Assembly (NCBI GenBank): GCA_041477005.1
Contig: JBGOUJ010000368.1
Location: forward strand, 1-7,928
DNA from: JBGOUJ01 sp041477005
GTDB taxonomy: Bacteria; Acidobacteriota; Terriglobia; Bryobacterales; JACQDG01
Length of the DNA: 7,928 nt
Direction of reading: 5' to 3'
The notes under the pieces are model-generated. The model did not search any database. It was not told the origin of the DNA and saw only the letters and a program-made list of their open reading frames with translations. The number at the start of each line of letters is the position of its first letter. Position 1 is the first letter of the stretch. Shown here one piece after another: positions 5,558 through 7,928 of the stretch. A program made the position numbers and the translations under genes.

Positions 5558-6721
5558 TCATCCCGGGGCCACGACATCCAACCCGATCGGCGCGTGATCG
5601 GATAGAACGACGCCGCGCCGATCCACCAGCCCGCGAACCACCACCGGGTTTTCGCACCGCGCCCCGCGCGTCGCGAACCAGTCGAGCTTCAGCGGGCACT
5701 TGCCGTCATGGTGGCGCAGCGCCCAGTGCATGAAGGGAAAGCACCACCCCGGCACCCATTCCCCCAGGCTCCCCCGCGCCCGCCGATCCGCGACGTCGTA
5801 AAAGATGGTCCCCTCGCCGAGCCGGTTGCACTGCCGGTAGTCGAACCCGCGCTCCTCGACAAGGGCGAACAGCTCCTTTTCGAAGTGGTTGTAAGGCCGG
5901 AGATAGTGATTCTCGATGACGTTGTCCGCCCCCATCAACACCCGCAGCCAGAAGCCCACGATCAAATGGAAGGCCCCCGAAGAGTTATAGGTCGTGGTAT
6001 TCCAATCGCCGCCCAGAATGACCGGGCGATCCGTGCCGAGAGCCTGGATCACGTCCCGCATCTGATCGCGCCGGTGGCGCTGGGTCGAATGGGCGTCGAG
6101 ATGCACGGCGACCGCCGTGAGGGGATAGTTGGGAAAGTCGATGTCCGCGGCCACCGCCACCTGGTTCCCCAGGCGTTTCTCCTGCCCCGCCATCTTGTCG
6201 GTCCCGTTCTTCAACCCGATCGCCCGCACGCGACCGATCGGATATCGGCTCAGAACGGCGTTGCCGTGCAAGCCCAGCTCGTTCTCTCCAGTGACGCCGC
6301 GCTCCACGCCGGACCCCTTGGAGAGGTTGAGATAGCACGGGACGAACGCGTAATGAAAGCCCAGCTCTCGGGCGATGGTCTGGGCGACGGCCTGATTCCC
6401 CGAGCGCGCCATCCCTACATCCGCCTCGGTCAGCAAGAGGACGTCGCTCGCGTTCAGGTATTCGTGCGAGCGGAAGGCTTCCAGTTGGCCCTCCAACTGA
6501 GTTCCCCGCTCGATGTTCCAGGCCAGAACCCGGTAACGAGGCTTGGCAGGCGCCGCCGCGCCGAAGCTTCCCACGTCCGGTGTTTCGAGAACCGCGCGGA
6601 TCTTGGGTTCTAGGGACCGGTAAACAGGATCGGCCAGAAGCTTGGCCGTCGACCCGAGCCGGCTCAGCTCGGGGAAATGCGGCGCGATCTCGTCCTGAAT
6701 CAGCCGGTAGATCGCATTCAT
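5558..6721 (-). CDS. Endonuclease/exonuclease/phosphatase (EEP) family hydrolase
   Basis: The 387-residue product has the complete EEP (DNase I/exonuclease III/sphingomyelinase-like) active site in order: N69 in VLAWNIERG (65-73), E99 in LLLTEADVGM (95-104), H207 in AVAVHLDAHS (203-212), D239 and N241 in LGGDWNTTT (236-244), D347 in KLDWFATRG (345-353) and the terminal S-D-H at 374-376 in VLSDHAPIGLDV. Residues 1-60 before the domain look helical and carry no signal peptide, so a cytosolic enzyme is likely. The start is the ATG at 6719-6721 (MNAIYRLIQDE); the frame stays open further upstream but only by shadowing the mutL 3' end. The gene begins 38 bases after mutL and may be co-transcribed with it. 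The substrate (DNA, RNA, lipid or other phosphoester) cannot be told from the motifs. Confidence 0.9.
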   Translation of the reverse strand: MNAIYRLIQDEIAPHFPELSRLGSTAKLLADPVYRSLEPKIRAVLETPDVGSFGAAAPAKPRYRVLAWNIERGTQLEGQLEAFRSHEYLNASDVLLLTEADVGMARSGNQAVAQTIARELGFHYAFVPCYLNLSKGSGVERGVTGENELGLHGNAVLSRYPIGRVRAIGLKNGTDKMAGQEKRLGNQVAVAADIDFPNYPLTAVAVHLDAHSTQRHRRDQMRDVIQALGTDRPVILGGDWNTTTYNSSGAFHLIVGFWLRVLMGADNVIENHYLRPYNHFEKELFALVEERGFDYRQCNRLGEGTIFYDVADRRARGSLGEWVPGWCFPFMHWALRHHDGKCPLKLDWFATRGARCENPVVVRGLVDRRGVVLSDHAPIGLDVVAPG

Positions 6722-6759
6722 GACAAGCGAGCCGCACCACCCGCGCCTCCACCCGCGAA

Positions 6760-7928
6760 TCAGATCCGGTGGAAGGCCTTCAGAATCTCCTTCATGCTGT
6801 AGCGCAGCACAATCGGCCGGCCGTGGGGACAGCTCATGGGGCAATCGGTCTTGGCCAGCTCGTCCAGCAGCCATTGCATCTTGCGCGGCTCGAGCGGGGT
6901 GTTGATCTTGATAGCGGCGTGGCAGGCGACCGAGGCCGCCACCTTCCGCCGCAGATCGTCGGGCGAGAGATGGCGCAGCTCGCTCTCCGGCGTGTCGAGG
7001 ATCTCCGCCAGAAGCTTCTCAATGTTATCGGCGGAAAGCCCGGCCGGCGCGGCCTTCACCGCCACCGTGCCGCGGCCAAAGGGCTCGATGTCGAAGCCCG
7101 CCGCGTTCAGCTCTTCGGCCAGGCGCGGAAAGTTGATCTGCTGCGCGGCGGTCAGCCGGACCACCATGGGCATCAGCAGTTGCTGCCGCTCGGTCGCCCC
7201 CCGGGACCGCTCCCGCAAAACCTTCTCGAACAGGATGCGCTCGTGAGCGACGTGCTGGTCGATGATCCACAACCCGTCGCCCCCGGCGGCGACGATGAAG
7301 CTGTCGCGAATCTGACCCAGCGGCCGCAGCTCGCCCACCGACGCCAGCGAATCGACCACCGCTCCCTCACGGTCGCCGCCCGAAACCGGCGGCGAGGGCG
7401 CGGTTTCGATCGGTGGCGGCGGCGCCAAGTCAATTGGCGGCGAGGCCGAAAAATCGAACCGCCCCGGAGGTGGAACGCTCGGCCTCAATGCGAAGTCCGA
7501 AGGCGGCAAGGCCGCGTCGGCCTCCAGCAGCAGCAGCGAGGCATCCGAATAGGGAACCGCGAGGACCGGCTGCGGCGATCTCTCCACCGCCTCGGGCCGC
7601 GGCGAAACGGGAAAGCTCGAAATCGGCTTGCTCGCCACCAGCCGCTCCCGCACCGCATCCCGCACAAAATCGTGCACGAAGGACTGATGCCGGAACCGGA
7701 CCTCGGTCTTCGAAGGGTGAACGTTGACGTCCACCTCGTCGAACGGGATCTCGATAAACAGCAGCGCAAAAGGATAGCAGCCCGCGGGCAGCAGGTTGTA
7801 ATAGGCGCTCGACAGCCCGTGCAGCAGCAGACGGTCGCGAATCAGCCGGCGGTTCACAAAGATGTAGATCGAGTTGCGATTCAGCTTCTGCACCTGCGGC
7901 CGCGAAACGAAGCCCGCGAGCCGAAACG
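6760..7928 (-). CDS. mutL: DNA mismatch repair protein MutL (endonuclease type; N-terminal ATPase outside the window)
   Basis: MutL couples MutS mismatch recognition to downstream strand processing. The visible part begins in the transducer domain: GFVSRPQVQKLNRNSIYIF at about 7913-7857, then FVNRRLIRDRLL and the hallmark VDVNVHPSKTEVRFR near 7734-7690. A long low-complexity linker rich in proline (for example APPPPIETAPSPP, about 7429-7388) follows. The C-terminal domain has the nuclease-type motif DQHVAHERILFE (7260-7225), ACHAAIKIN near 6928-6900 and CPHGRP near 6835-6818, as in nicking MutLs from bacteria lacking MutH. The usual DQHA reads DQHV here. The frame is open through the right edge, so the GHKL ATPase domain lies upstream beyond the window. 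The stop is TGA at 6760-6762. Confidence 0.96.
   Translation of the reverse strand, partial: FRLAGFVSRPQVQKLNRNSIYIFVNRRLIRDRLLLHGLSSAYYNLLPAGCYPFALLFIEIPFDEVDVNVHPSKTEVRFRHQSFVHDFVRDAVRERLVASKPISSFPVSPRPEAVERSPQPVLAVPYSDASLLLLEADAALPPSDFALRPSVPPPGRFDFSASPPIDLAPPPPIETAPSPPVSGGDREGAVVDSLASVGELRPLGQIRDSFIVAAGGDGLWIIDQHVAHERILFEKVLRERSRGATERQQLLMPMVVRLTAAQQINFPRLAEELNAAGFDIEPFGRGTVAVKAAPAGLSADNIEKLLAEILDTPESELRHLSPDDLRRKVAASVACHAAIKINTPLEPRKMQWLLDELAKTDCPMSCPHGRPIVLRYSMKEILKAFHRI

Noticed and set aside
4589..5605. A 338-codon plus-strand frame across the accessory block
   Set aside because: It runs antisense to four better supported genes with known motifs and start/stop overlaps, and its product is arginine- and proline-rich with no recognisable domain.
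5708..6613. A 301-codon plus-strand frame opposite the EEP gene
   Set aside because: It is codon-register complement of a gene with a complete EEP active site; same explanation as for the frame opposite dnaE.
6722..6874. Longer N-terminal extension of the EEP protein into the mutL 3' end
   Set aside because: The extra 51 residues come from shadowing mutL codons in another frame and look non-native; the ATG at 6719-6721 follows the mutL stop after a short gap.

Overview
The window is GC-rich bacterial chromosome with every supported gene on the minus strand, so transcription runs from the right end to the left. In that order the genes are: mutL (5' end cut off by the window), an endonuclease/exonuclease/phosphatase-fold protein, a Phd/YefM-type antitoxin, a PIN-domain (VapC-type) toxin, a 59-residue small protein, a minimal nucleotidyltransferase, dnaE (DNA polymerase III alpha) and accA (3' end cut off). 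The sequence gives no firm taxonomic marker. From recollection, the GC-rich codon use, the dnaE style and the kind of small two-gene modules present fit Acidobacteriota (Solibacter/Bryobacter-like) best, with Planctomycetota or similar groups possible. I hold this loosely.

Layout. 6760-7928 is the transducer-to-C-terminus part of an endonuclease-type MutL. 38 bp later comes a complete EEP-fold hydrolase (5558-6721). 4600-5521 is a compact accessory block: a translationally coupled antitoxin-toxin pair (TGA of one overlapping a TTG start of the other), then a small basic protein whose end overlaps the GTG start of a nucleotidyltransferase-fold protein by 23 bases. 514-3990 is a full-length dnaE with an intact PHP domain, and 1-392 is the N-terminal part of accA. 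The dnaE-accA neighbourhood is also found in E. coli. There is no gene-free stretch over 300 bases; the largest gaps are 3991-4124 and 393-513.

Non-coding structure. The dnaE-accA gap holds a long hairpin-forming inverted repeat (37-base arms, one mismatch) built from a 10-base tandem unit. An 18-bp near-perfect palindrome lies 3 bp upstream of the dnaE start and contains a -10-like hexamer. A 22-bp inverted repeat with a -10-like core overlaps the antitoxin start, as expected for an autoregulated toxin-antitoxin operon.

How it fits together. Two replication/repair genes (mutL, dnaE) and a fatty-acid synthesis gene (accA) flank a toxin-antitoxin block. The least characterised part is the small-protein plus nucleotidyltransferase pair, which is organised like a toxin-antitoxin or defence module but has no function I can assign from sequence.
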